Assembly: GCF_001642935.1 (NCBI RefSeq)
Contig: NZ_CP016761.1
Coordinates: 1,364,001 to 1,428,000, forward strand
DNA length: 64,000 nt
Source: Fictibacillus arsenicus
GTDB lineage: Bacteria > Bacillota > Bacilli > Bacillales > Fictibacillaceae
Direction of reading: 5' to 3'
Part shown: piece after piece, positions 23,837 through 31,640 of the stretch
Layout of the letters: each line of letters begins with the position of its first letter
Position numbering within the stretch: position 1 is the stretch's first letter
Position numbers and translations under genes: made by a program
The notes under the pieces: generated by a model
Database searches by the model: none
Seen by the model: the letters and a program-made list of their open reading frames with translations, nothing else
What the model was told of the DNA's origin: nothing

Positions 23837-24439
23837 ATGACAGCAAGAAGAAATGGGTTAAAAACAATCGATATTACGCTGATTGGAATGTTTGTGGCAT
23901 TGATGGCTATCGGGGCTAACATAACAACGATCTTTCCGTTCATGGTTGTTGGCGGAGTGCCGATTACACTGCAGACGTTCTTCTGTATTCTTGCAGGAGC
24001 ATTATTAGGAAGCCGCTTAGGTGCGATTGCGATGAGCGTCTACCTATTAGTTGGTTTAGTCGGAGCACCGGTCTTCGCACAGTTTAAAGGTGGTTTTGCA
24101 ACCGTAGTAAGTCCGACTTTCGGTTTCCTATTATCTTTTATTCTAGTAGCCTATGTAACAGGCTTGATCATTGAAAAGAATGGCAGCAAAGCGTCCTATG
24201 TAATCGCAACACTCATCGGAACGGCGATCAACTACGTGGTTGGAACAAACCTCATGTTCATGGCATATAAGATGTGGGCTGCGGCTCCTGAAGGATTCAC
24301 TTACTCTATGGCTTGGGGATGGATGATGGTTCCGCTTCCGAAAGATATTATTCTAGCAGTCTGTGCAGGGTTGATCGCTCCCCGCATTAACATCGCACGA
24401 AAAAAGACAATGGGACATCAAACAAAACACGCATCATAA
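23837..24439 (+). CDS. bioY: Biotin transporter BioY (ECF S component)
   Basis: 200 residues, six hydrophobic segments. ITTIFPFMVVGGVPITLQTFFCILAGALLGSRLGAIAMSVYLLVGLVGAPVFAQFKGG is the diagnostic BioY region, with the conserved GxxGxPVF and the biotin-site helices. It works alone or with the shared EcfAA'T energising module. Ribosome binding site TGGAGG. First gene of a two-gene operon with bioB, 15 bp apart, so biotin uptake and the last biosynthetic step are co-controlled. Confidence 0.95.
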   Translation: MTARRNGLKTIDITLIGMFVALMAIGANITTIFPFMVVGGVPITLQTFFCILAGALLGSRLGAIAMSVYLLVGLVGAPVFAQFKGGFATVVSPTFGFLLSFILVAYVTGLIIEKNGSKASYVIATLIGTAINYVVGTNLMFMAYKMWAAAPEGFTYSMAWGWMMVPLPKDIILAVCAGLIAPRINIARKKTMGHQTKHAS

Positions 24440-24454
24440 AAGGGAGGACACAAC

Positions 24455-25441
24455 ATGATTTGGAAACTATTAGCGGAAAAGGTTCTAGAAGGTCAAGAGA
24501 TTACGAACGAAGAAGCACTTTCCATTTTAGAATGTCCAGACGAAGACTTGCTTTTGCTGCTTCACGGTGCTTATCAGATTCGAAAACACTATTATGGCAA
24601 TCTCGTAAAATTGAACATGATCATCAATACCAAATCCGGTGCATGTCCAGAGAATTGTGGGTATTGCTCTCAATCAATCGTTTCAACGGCGCCGATTGAA
24701 ACGTATAAGATGATGGATAAAGACGAGATGGTGAAAGGTGCACAAACGGCATATAACCTGAACGTCGGTACATATTGTATCGTTGCAAGCGGCCGTGGCC
24801 CAACAAATCGGGATGTTGATAAAGTAGTAGAAGCTGTAAAAGAAATTAAAGATACATATGGATTAAAAGTTTGTGCCTGCCTTGGAATCTTAAAGCCAGA
24901 GCAAGCTGCAAGGTTAAAAGAAGCTGGTGTGGACCGGTACAACCATAACTTAAATACTTCTGCTCGCAATCATGAAAACATCACAACATCACATACATAC
25001 GACGATCGAGTGAACACCGTGAACGTTGTGAAAGACAGCGGAATCTCTCCGTGTTCCGGAGTGATCGTAGGAATGAAGGAAACGAAACAAGATGTGATCG
25101 ATATGGCACGAAGCCTTAAAGTACTTGATGCGGATTCGATTCCGGTTAACTTTTTGCATGCGATTGATGGAACGCCGCTCGAAGGAACGGACGAACTGGA
25201 TCCGCGTTATTGCTTAAAGGTACTGGCGTTATTCCGTTACATCAATCCAACTAAAGAGATCAGGATTTCAGGCGGACGTGAAGTAAATTTAAGAAGTCTT
25301 CAGCCGCTAGGACTATATGCTGCCAATTCAATCTTCGTTGGCGATTACCTCACGACAGCAGGACAAGAATCTACGGCAGACCACAAAATGCTGGTAGATA
25401 TGGGATTTGAAATCGACAGAACGCCTGTAATAGCCCAATAA
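24455..25441 (+). CDS. bioB: Biotin synthase
   Basis: 328 residues, radical-SAM TIM barrel. TKSGACPENCGYCSQS holds Cys64, Cys68 and Cys71 for the 4Fe-4S cluster. YCIVASGRGPTNRD, CACLGIL, YNHNLNTS and the conserved Arg in EIRISGGREVNLR mark the SAM, dethiobiotin and 2Fe-2S sites. It converts dethiobiotin to biotin. The other bio genes are absent from the window. Ribosome binding site GGGAGGA. Confidence 0.96.
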   Translation: MIWKLLAEKVLEGQEITNEEALSILECPDEDLLLLLHGAYQIRKHYYGNLVKLNMIINTKSGACPENCGYCSQSIVSTAPIETYKMMDKDEMVKGAQTAYNLNVGTYCIVASGRGPTNRDVDKVVEAVKEIKDTYGLKVCACLGILKPEQAARLKEAGVDRYNHNLNTSARNHENITTSHTYDDRVNTVNVVKDSGISPCSGVIVGMKETKQDVIDMARSLKVLDADSIPVNFLHAIDGTPLEGTDELDPRYCLKVLALFRYINPTKEIRISGGREVNLRSLQPLGLYAANSIFVGDYLTTAGQESTADHKMLVDMGFEIDRTPVIAQ

Positions 25442-25522
25442 AATAGTAATTTGATTGAAAAGCCGCTCCAAGCCTTGTTAAAATAGAAACTATTCAATTG
25501 AAGACAAGTGGGAGTGGTTTTT

Positions 25523-26368
25523 TTGGAGAATTGGGAAAAATGGATGGGAAAAATAAATTGGGCTGAATTAATGCTCGAAGCAGGTTTATGGGCGGCAAAA
25601 TTCTTATTGATTATCATCATGTTCATCATCATCAGATCAATCGGAAGACGAGTGATCAATCGCATGTTTGAAAGAGCGGCATCTCACCGTAAGATGTCTA
25701 GCGGACGAATCATCACGCTGCAAAAGCTCGTTGTGAACTTATTCTCGTATATTTTAATATTTGTTTTTGCAGGTATCGTGTTTAAACAGTTTGGACTTGA
25801 GATTGGTACACTGATTGCAGGAGCTGGTGTCGTTGGCCTTGCTATCGGATTCGGTGCTCAAGGCCTTGTTAGCGACGTTGTAACAGGATTCTTTATTTTG
25901 CTCGAGAAACAAATGGAAGTCGGCGACTACGTAACAATTGGCGGAGTTGATGGTATCGTTGAAGAAGTTGGACTGAGAACAACACATATCAGAGCGTTTG
26001 ACGGTACACTTTCATATATGCCAAATCGTGAAATCAGTACGATACAAAACCATTCTCGCGGCAACATGCGCGCGTTGGTCGACATTGGTATCGCGTATGA
26101 AGAAAACATTGATCAAGCTGTAAAAGTACTGCAAGATGCATGTGACTCTGTGAAAGCGAACAATGAAAACATTGTGGAAGGTCCGAATGTACTTGGTGTT
26201 CAAGCACTAGGTTCATCTGATGTAGTAATCCGTATTATTTCTAAAACGAGAAATGGGGAACAGTGGGCAGTAGAACGTGAACTGCGCCAGGCTTTAAAAG
26301 AAGCGCTTGATGCAAACGGCATCGAAATACCATATCCTCATCAAGTGAATGTAGAAAAAGGTGCATAA
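25523..26368 (+). CDS. MscS-family mechanosensitive channel
   Basis: 281 residues. A first helix (KFLLIIIMFIIIRSIGRRVI), a second (LVVNLFSYILIFVFAGIVF) and the pore helix TLIAGAGVVGLAIGFGAQGLVSDVVTGFFILLE with the Gly/Ala packing typical of MscS. Then the cytoplasmic beta domain (GDYVTIGGVDGIVEEVGLRTTHIRAFDGTLSYMPN). Similar to B. subtilis YkuT in size. TTG 25523 with GGGAGTGG is preferred to GTG 25508. Protects against hypo-osmotic shock; a K+/H+ antiporter gene lies convergent. Confidence 0.9.
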   Translation: MENWEKWMGKINWAELMLEAGLWAAKFLLIIIMFIIIRSIGRRVINRMFERAASHRKMSSGRIITLQKLVVNLFSYILIFVFAGIVFKQFGLEIGTLIAGAGVVGLAIGFGAQGLVSDVVTGFFILLEKQMEVGDYVTIGGVDGIVEEVGLRTTHIRAFDGTLSYMPNREISTIQNHSRGNMRALVDIGIAYEENIDQAVKVLQDACDSVKANNENIVEGPNVLGVQALGSSDVVIRIISKTRNGEQWAVERELRQALKEALDANGIEIPYPHQVNVEKGA

Positions 26369-26369
26369 A

Positions 26370-26395
26370 AAAAGCCGGAATCTCCCGGCTTTTTG
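26370..26395. terminator. Bidirectional terminator
   Basis: AAAGCCGG and CCGGCTTT flank a short loop, with T runs on both strands. Shared by the MscS gene and the antiporter. Confidence 0.85.
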
Positions 26396-26409
26396 TTTTA
26401 TGGCTATTC

Positions 26410-27900
26410 TTACACGGAATTCTGCTTTATATTTTGTTCTGATAAATAATCGGTCAACGCTTGCAGCCTGTTTTTATTGACCATGATATATAGGATGTCA
26501 TGTGGGAGAATATCAGTTTTGCCTGTGGGTGTAATGAGTTCATCACCGCGAATCATAGCACTCACAATTGACTCATTTGGCAATGTAATTTCTTCTAGAG
26601 TCTGTCCGATGATCTTCGCATTCTCCGGAACAAAGAATTCTACAATCTCCGCATTTGCTTTACCAATTGAAACAAGTTCCAGTACATGTGGAGAAGTAGG
26701 TTTCTCTTTTTCAGTGAGCTTTAGCTTTTGCGCGACCCATGGAATCGTTGAACCTTGAATAAGTGCAGAGGTCAGCACTACGAAGAACACAAGATTGAAA
26801 AAAAGCTGACTGTTCTCAACACCTTCAATTAATGGGAAGGTTGCAAGAACGATTGGTACCGCTCCTCTTAATCCTGACCAAGATAAAAATACCTTTTCTT
26901 TAAATGTAAAAGGAGAAAAATAAGTACTAAAGAAAACACCGATCGGCCTTGCGATCAGGATTAGGATAAGTGAAATAATCATACCTTTCACGATAATTCC
27001 GATGTGGAATAATTCACTCGGAAATACAAGAAGCCCAAGTATCGCAAACATTAATATTTGCATCATCCAGGCAAACCCTTCATTAAAGCGCACGATCGAG
27101 TTTTTATACGTCAGATGGTTGTTGCCCATCAATACAGCAGCTACATACACCGCAAGCAGTCCGCTCGCACCGGCAAGCATCGTCACGCCATAGGAAAGGA
27201 TAGCGAATGAGAGGGCGAATACTGGATAAAGACCGCTTGATTCAAGCTGTATCCGGTTAATTGCATAAACTGCTAATTTACCAAAAAGGTAACCAAATAC
27301 AATCCCCATACCCATCTGCCAAAAGAAGGAGAAGATCAGGCTGAAGATCGAACTTGTCTCTTTGGTTAACAATTCGATGAACGTAATCGTAAGAAAAACC
27401 GCCATTGGATCATTTGAACCTGATTCCGCTTCTAATGTTGAGGCAAGTTTGTCTTTTACATTTTTGCCTGTTAACACTGAGAATACAGCTGCAGCATCTG
27501 TAGAACCTACGATTGATCCGAAAAGAAAAGCTTCCAGCCAAGTTACATCGAGTAAAAATTTCACGGCAGCTGCAACAACCGCCGTTGTAAGAAATACACC
27601 GATCGTAGCGAGCGAGAGAGATGGGTACAAGATGGGTTTAACATTCGTCCATTTTGTTTGCAATCCACCTTCAAATAAAATAATGATAAGTGCGATAACG
27701 CCAACCAGCTGGGTTAGATGTGGATCATCAAAATAAATAAAGTTAAGTCCATCGCTTCCTGCAAGCATTCCGATTCCTATAAAAAGTACGAGGGCAGGTA
27801 CTCCGAATCTTGATGAGAACTTTGTGGTAATAACACCTAATAGTAAAAGAAACGCTAATAATAAAATAAAATAATCTACATTAAGGCCGTCTTCGAACAT
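26410..27900 (-). CDS. K+/H+ antiporter, CPA1/CvrA (NhaP2) type
   Basis: 496 residues. A membrane domain of about 12 helices (residues 10-390) has GSIVGSTDAAAVFSVL and LEAESGSNDPMAVFLTI, the ion-binding Asp motifs of CPA antiporters, and SWSGLRGAVPIVLATFP near the end. The C-terminal TrkA-C/RCK-like domain (about 405-490, ELVSIGKANAEIVEFFVPENAKIIG) should sense ions or nucleotides. Start ATG 27900 is set by GGAGAG (27906-27911). Cytosolic K+ and pH control. Confidence 0.9.
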   Translation of the reverse strand: MFEDGLNVDYFILLLAFLLLLGVITTKFSSRFGVPALVLFIGIGMLAGSDGLNFIYFDDPHLTQLVGVIALIIILFEGGLQTKWTNVKPILYPSLSLATIGVFLTTAVVAAAVKFLLDVTWLEAFLFGSIVGSTDAAAVFSVLTGKNVKDKLASTLEAESGSNDPMAVFLTITFIELLTKETSSIFSLIFSFFWQMGMGIVFGYLFGKLAVYAINRIQLESSGLYPVFALSFAILSYGVTMLAGASGLLAVYVAAVLMGNNHLTYKNSIVRFNEGFAWMMQILMFAILGLLVFPSELFHIGIIVKGMIISLILILIARPIGVFFSTYFSPFTFKEKVFLSWSGLRGAVPIVLATFPLIEGVENSQLFFNLVFFVVLTSALIQGSTIPWVAQKLKLTEKEKPTSPHVLELVSIGKANAEIVEFFVPENAKIIGQTLEEITLPNESIVSAMIRGDELITPTGKTDILPHDILYIMVNKNRLQALTDYLSEQNIKQNSV

Positions 27901-27928
27901 CTCAGCTCTCCTTTTTAATTGATTTTTC

Positions 27929-28062
27929 AAGGCTGTTTTGAAAGAAGTTGATTTCCGTTCCAGATGCTCGCTTTCCGGGGGGGGGGCGTACGGTGAGCCT
28001 CCTCTGCACTTTGCGCCGTTAGGAGTCTCACATCTTGCACTCCAATCAACTTATCAATGTAG
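27929..28062. repeat. Element 1, copy 3, with a 10-G tract
   Basis: The core GTTGATTTCCGTTCCAG (from 27947) to CACTCCAATCAAC (28050) is complete, with outer ends reduced to AAGGCTGTTTT on the left and ATCAATGTAGC on the right. CTTTCC is followed by ten G (27977-27986), where other copies have shorter G runs, so the length may vary or be a read error. Confidence 0.75.
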
Positions 28063-28161
28063 CAAAAGAATTAATTAAATGATCATAAGTAACTCATTTT
28101 GAATAAAGCCTTTATCAAACATGCCTATACAGTATTGACGACAAATATTGTCTAGAAACAA

Positions 28162-28217
28162 TTGACAATTTATACAAAAGAGGGTAATGTTGACCAATAA
28201 ACAAAAGAGGATAATGC
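28162..28217 (+). promoter_or_regulatory. Duplicated promoter upstream of fbpA
   Basis: Two adjoining copies of one promoter: TTGACA-17 bp-TAATGT (28162-28190) and TTGACC-16 bp-TAATGC (28190-28217). The shared spacer ACAAAAGAGG and both hexamers show a direct duplication of about 28 bp. A short dyad, GACAAATATTGTC (28139-28151), lies just upstream. I see no standard Fur box. Confidence 0.55.
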
Positions 28218-28317
28218 ATCACCTTACAAGTTTTAGAACATAAACTATTGTTGTAAAGTTTTTTCTCCTTCATTTGCGGGTAAGGTTAGTTGAAGAGATT
28301 TTCAGGAGGGATTGAAC

Positions 28318-28491
28318 GTGTCAGCGGACCATCAAAAAAGAGAGAATTTAATTGCTGATCTATTGCTACATAACATATATAAAACAAAAGATGGACGTCA
28401 TCTATACGAGCTTTCTTTGCAGGATCTTGAACAACAATTTAAGGATTTATTATCACCGCCTGCACAAGAAAAACCACTTAATAATATATGA
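28318..28491 (+). CDS. fbpA: FbpA-family small protein (Fur-regulated basic protein A)
   Basis: 57 residues, too short for most gene finders. KRENLIADLLLHNIYKTKDG followed by RHLYELSLQDLEQQF is the signature of the FbpA family, whose B. subtilis member is an iron-sparing helper made under Fur control with the FsrA sRNA. GTG start, 7-8 nt after AGGAGGG. The C-terminus (LSPPAQEKPLNNI) is free. No fbpB-like or iron gene adjoins, and the promoter shows no obvious Fur site, so regulation may differ here. Confidence 0.8.
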   Translation: MSADHQKRENLIADLLLHNIYKTKDGRHLYELSLQDLEQQFKDLLSPPAQEKPLNNI

Positions 28492-28507
28492 GAGATAGAT
28501 TTTAAAA

Positions 28508-28712
28508 GGGGCTGTCCCAAAAGTAAGGTAAACTTACTTTTGGCAGCCCTAATTTTTTATTTTTACAAAATAAAAAATAAAAAGATACCCGAATTCCATC
28601 GTTCATATTAGGGTTTTTAGATAACTTACCATCTTAGATTAAGGACGTATCGAGAAAGGTTTGAATCAGAATCGATCTGACCTCAAGTTTTTTATGCTTT
28701 TGAGTAACCTCC
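28508..28712 (+). repeat. Element 2, copy B, with hairpin ends
   Basis: It begins GGGGCTGTCCCAAAAGTAAG, folds with CTTACTTTTGGCAGCCC, and continues with ATAACTTACCATCTT and GGACGTATC. It ends TGACCTCAAG...TTTTGAGTAACCTCC, an inverted relative of the start. The order matches copy A at 13289-13506 on the other strand. It starts 17 bp after the fbpA stop and can serve as its terminator. The rest of the gap to 28805 holds nothing I recognise. Confidence 0.7.
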
Positions 28713-28804
28713 TTTTTTTTTTGAATTGAAACAATGGTTAAAACCGCCGAACAGAATCTTTGTATCCCATACAAATGTACGGACACAAATGATAAAAGTT
28801 TCAA

Positions 28805-28841
28805 ACAAAAAAAAGACTCCCAGCTTAAATTGGAAGTCTTC
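28805..28841 (-). terminator. Terminator of the AgcS symporter gene
   Basis: AAGACTCC pairs with GGAAGTCTT around a 12-nt loop; on the minus strand eight T follow. Confidence 0.82.
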
Positions 28842-28846
28842 TGTCA

Positions 28847-30259
28847 TTAAAGCTGCTTATTTTCTTCTGATTTTTCTCCCCATACTTCGGTGTTTTTAAG
28901 ACCGATACTGGATGGATAGAATACAGGATTCTTGCCTTCTTTTTTCTGCTTCATATAATCACCTAGTGCATCAAACGCAATTTTTCCTAATAAGGAGATT
29001 GCAATAAGGTTGATGATCGCCATTAACCCCATGAACAAGTCAGCTAAGCTCCAAACGAAGTCAAGTGAAGCGATTGCACCGAAACCTACCATCGCTACAA
29101 CAGCAATTCTATATAAGAATAACCACATTTTGTTCTGACTGATGAATTCAATATTAGATTCACCGTAATAGTAGTTACCAACTACAGAACTGAAAGCAAA
29201 CAAGAGAACAATTATAGCCAGGAACGGGCCGCCCCAGGATCCAAGCAGGTTGGTCAAGGCTTGCTGAGTAAGGATAATACCGTCTGCCTCTTTAGATGTA
29301 TACATACCAGAAAGAAGAATAATGAATGCTGTAGATGAACAAATCAATAATGTGTCTACGAAAACACCAAGTGATTGAATCAATCCTTGTTTTACAGGGT
29401 GACTGACATCAGCAGTTGCAGCAGCGTTTGGCGCACTACCCATACCAGCTTCATTAGAGAAAAGTCCGCGTTTGATACCGTTCATCATCGCAGCACCAAG
29501 TGCTCCTCCAGCTACTTCTTCTAATCCGAATGCACTTTTAAAGATTAAGCTGAACACTCCTGGAAGTTCTCCGATATTCGTAATCATTAAAAATAGAGCA
29601 ATCAGAATGTAAAGCCCAGCCATGATCGGTACGATGATTTCAGAGACTTTTGCAATTCTCTTAATACCGCCGAAGATAATTACAGCTGTAACAACAGCAA
29701 GGAAAATACTTACATAGACAGGCTTAATATCAAAAGACTGTCCAAATGCGCTTGCGATCGTGTTTGACTGAACAGAGTTAAACGCAAGTCCGAACGTAAT
29801 CGAAATTAATACTGCGAAAATGACACCCATCCAGCGTGCATTTAAAGCTTTATCCATGTAATAGGCAGGACCGCCTCGGAAAGCGACTCCATCACGTACT
29901 TTATAGATCTGAGCTAAAGTGCTTTCAACGAAAGCAGATGCAGAACCAATCAATGCGATCAGCCACATCCAAAAAACCGCTCCAGGTCCACCAGCTGTAA
30001 TAGCAAGTGCTACTCCGGCTAAGTTACCGGTACCAACACGAGACGCTGTACTGATACAGAATGCCTGGAAGGACGATACACCTTTCTTATCAGCAGCTGC
30101 TCCTTCACCTAATAAACGAATCATTTCACCAATCATCCGGAACTGAACAAATTTTGTTCGAACCGTGAAATAAAGACCTAATCCGATTAACATGACAATC
30201 AGGATATAAGACCATAAATACGTGTTAACATCACCAATAAAATTGTTAAGCAAATCCAT
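28847..30259 (-). CDS. Sodium:alanine/glycine symporter, AgcS family
   Basis: 470 residues, about 11 helices. The family hallmarks are FQAFCISTASRVGTGNLAGVALAI near the N-terminus, GPGAVFWMWLIALIGSASAFVESTLAQ, RGGPAYYMD, GLFSNEAGMGSAPNAAATADVSHP and YYYGESNIEF. It couples Na+ to uptake of alanine or glycine. Ribosome binding site GAGGTG; its own terminator. The upstream region shows no glycine riboswitch that I can recognise. Confidence 0.94.
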   Translation of the reverse strand: MDLLNNFIGDVNTYLWSYILIVMLIGLGLYFTVRTKFVQFRMIGEMIRLLGEGAAADKKGVSSFQAFCISTASRVGTGNLAGVALAITAGGPGAVFWMWLIALIGSASAFVESTLAQIYKVRDGVAFRGGPAYYMDKALNARWMGVIFAVLISITFGLAFNSVQSNTIASAFGQSFDIKPVYVSIFLAVVTAVIIFGGIKRIAKVSEIIVPIMAGLYILIALFLMITNIGELPGVFSLIFKSAFGLEEVAGGALGAAMMNGIKRGLFSNEAGMGSAPNAAATADVSHPVKQGLIQSLGVFVDTLLICSSTAFIILLSGMYTSKEADGIILTQQALTNLLGSWGGPFLAIIVLLFAFSSVVGNYYYGESNIEFISQNKMWLFLYRIAVVAMVGFGAIASLDFVWSLADLFMGLMAIINLIAISLLGKIAFDALGDYMKQKKEGKNPVFYPSSIGLKNTEVWGEKSEENKQL

Positions 30260-30522
30260 TTAAATACACCTCAATTCGTCTAATGTCTCTCTCAGCTGTA
30301 CACCGCTTTCAAATGTAGCAAAACCTCACATATTTTTCAATTAAAATTTTTTCATTACAAATATCTGCCAATAAAAATGTTCCCAAATCTATAAAAAAAT
30401 AAACTGCAAATTCTTATGTGAATAGGACTAAATGAACCCTTTTTCTTTCACCTTCAGATTAAGATTGAATAATATGGATAAAGTCGATTGATTTAATCGG
30501 AATTAGAAACGGGGTAGAGAAA

Positions 30523-31071
30523 ATGGAAGGCGGAACATCCTTATTCATTCAAAAGTTTATACAATCTCCTTTACAGATAGGCAGTCTGTTTCCAAGTTCT
30601 GCTGCCTTAGCGGAGAAAATGACGTCAAATTTAAATTGGGAAAATATAAATAAAGTTGCGGAATTGGGTGCAGGTACAGGGGTTATCACTCGTTCGATTA
30701 TGACAAACATGCTTCCGGGCACTAAACTGCATGTTTTTGAGAAAGACAGCGAAATGAGGAAAGGACTACAAATGAAATTTCCAGAAGCCTCCTATTATGA
30801 TGATGCGTGTGGAATCATAAAGAGCTTTGGGAATAGCGAAGGGACGCTTGATGCCGTATTTTCTGGCCTGCCTTTTTCGAATTTTAATAAAAGTATCAGG
30901 ATGAAAATTGTTGATGAAATATATCGGTCTTTAAGACCAGGGGGAATACTCGTAGCGTTTCAGTATTCTACACAGATGAAAAAGTCATTTCAGACTGCAT
31001 TTAAAGTAGTGGATATCTCTTTCGTACCGAAGAACTTTCCACCAGCTTTTGTGTATATTTGTGAAAAATAA
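30523..31071 (+). CDS. Phospholipid N-methyltransferase-like protein (COG3963)
   Basis: 182 residues. SLFIQKFIQSPLQIGSLFPSSAALAEKM is the lead segment typical of COG3963, VAELGAGTGVITRSI is motif I, LHVFEKDSEMRKGL motif II, and SGLPFSNFNKSIRMKI with LRPGGILVAFQYS the later motifs. Related enzymes methylate phosphatidylethanolamine or rRNA adenine; substrate here is not certain. Ribosome binding site GGGGTAGAG. Convergent with the DUF2512 gene. Confidence 0.82.
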   Translation: MEGGTSLFIQKFIQSPLQIGSLFPSSAALAEKMTSNLNWENINKVAELGAGTGVITRSIMTNMLPGTKLHVFEKDSEMRKGLQMKFPEASYYDDACGIIKSFGNSEGTLDAVFSGLPFSNFNKSIRMKIVDEIYRSLRPGGILVAFQYSTQMKKSFQTAFKVVDISFVPKNFPPAFVYICEK

Positions 31072-31073
31072 AA

Positions 31074-31101
31074 ACCGGAAGCCCATCCATGGGATACCGG
31101 T
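31074..31101. terminator. Hairpin between convergent genes
   Basis: ACCGGAAGCCCAT pairs imperfectly with ATGGGATACCGGT. There is no T run, so it may only mark or slow both transcripts. Confidence 0.4.
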
Positions 31102-31108
31102 ATGAGAT

Positions 31109-31462
31109 TTAACGATAAGAATGGTCTAAATGGTCAGATATAAGATGCTTATGAACCATAGCTTCCATACCTGTAATGATTAAAGCCACCAAGATTGAAC
31201 CCCATATTGAGATTGAAACAGCCGGGAGAATGAGGGCCAGCAGATAAACAAGGATAAATGTGGCTGCGAAGTCGATCATCAGCTGTTTTACGTATGAAAT
31301 TCTTGAAATCATGATATATTCCATGAGCACGCCGATTGGAGCAAGTACTGCCGTGATCCAGATGATGGGCTGGACAAGCTTAAAGTCTACACTTTTAAAA
31401 AGGAAGTTGGCTAGAATAAGAGCTAGCGGAATTCCTAGAAATTTAATCATCAAGCTTTGCAT
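31109..31462 (-). CDS. yndM: DUF2512 (YndM-like) membrane protein
   Basis: 117 residues with four hydrophobic segments covering most of the length (LMIKFLGIPLALILANFLF, PIIWITAVLAPIGVLMEYIM, QLMIDFAATFILVYLLALILP, WGSILVALIITGMEAMVHKHLI) and a His-rich tail. Pattern and size fit YndM/DUF2512 of B. subtilis, a spore-former protein of unknown function. It follows a 50-aa small gene on the same strand. Confidence 0.82.
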   Translation of the reverse strand: MQSLMIKFLGIPLALILANFLFKSVDFKLVQPIIWITAVLAPIGVLMEYIMISRISYVKQLMIDFAATFILVYLLALILPAVSISIWGSILVALIITGMEAMVHKHLISDHLDHSYR

Positions 31463-31475
31463 GATGAATCACTCC

Positions 31476-31628
31476 TTATAGGTTGTTGTTTTGCTGGCTG
31501 ATCTCGCCTTCGTTCAAGTACAGGTTGGCATCTTCTAATTTTTGATGCTGATCTAAAGATTCACCGCGAAAGTTTTTATTTTTAGCTGTTTTTATTTTTC
31601 TTTTTTCTCTGTTTTTATCGTTCTTCAT
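31476..31628 (-). CDS. Small hydrophilic protein (50 aa)
   Basis: ATG 31628 follows AAGGAGC with good spacing. The product is very basic at the N-terminus (KNDKNREKRKIKTAKNKNF) and polar and acidic at the C-terminus (LNEGEISQQNNNL), with no hydrophobic segment. Small spore or stress proteins of bacilli often look like this, but I do not recognise a family. It lies between the dehydrogenase and yndM, 12 bp after the former, so it is likely co-transcribed. Confidence 0.65.
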   Translation of the reverse strand: MKNDKNREKRKIKTAKNKNFRGESLDQHQKLEDANLYLNEGEISQQNNNL

Positions 31629-31640
31629 CGTTTTAGCTCC

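Noticed and set aside
30260-30522. Glycine riboswitch upstream of the AgcS symporter
   Set aside because: No recognisable conserved core or tandem aptamer in the leader.
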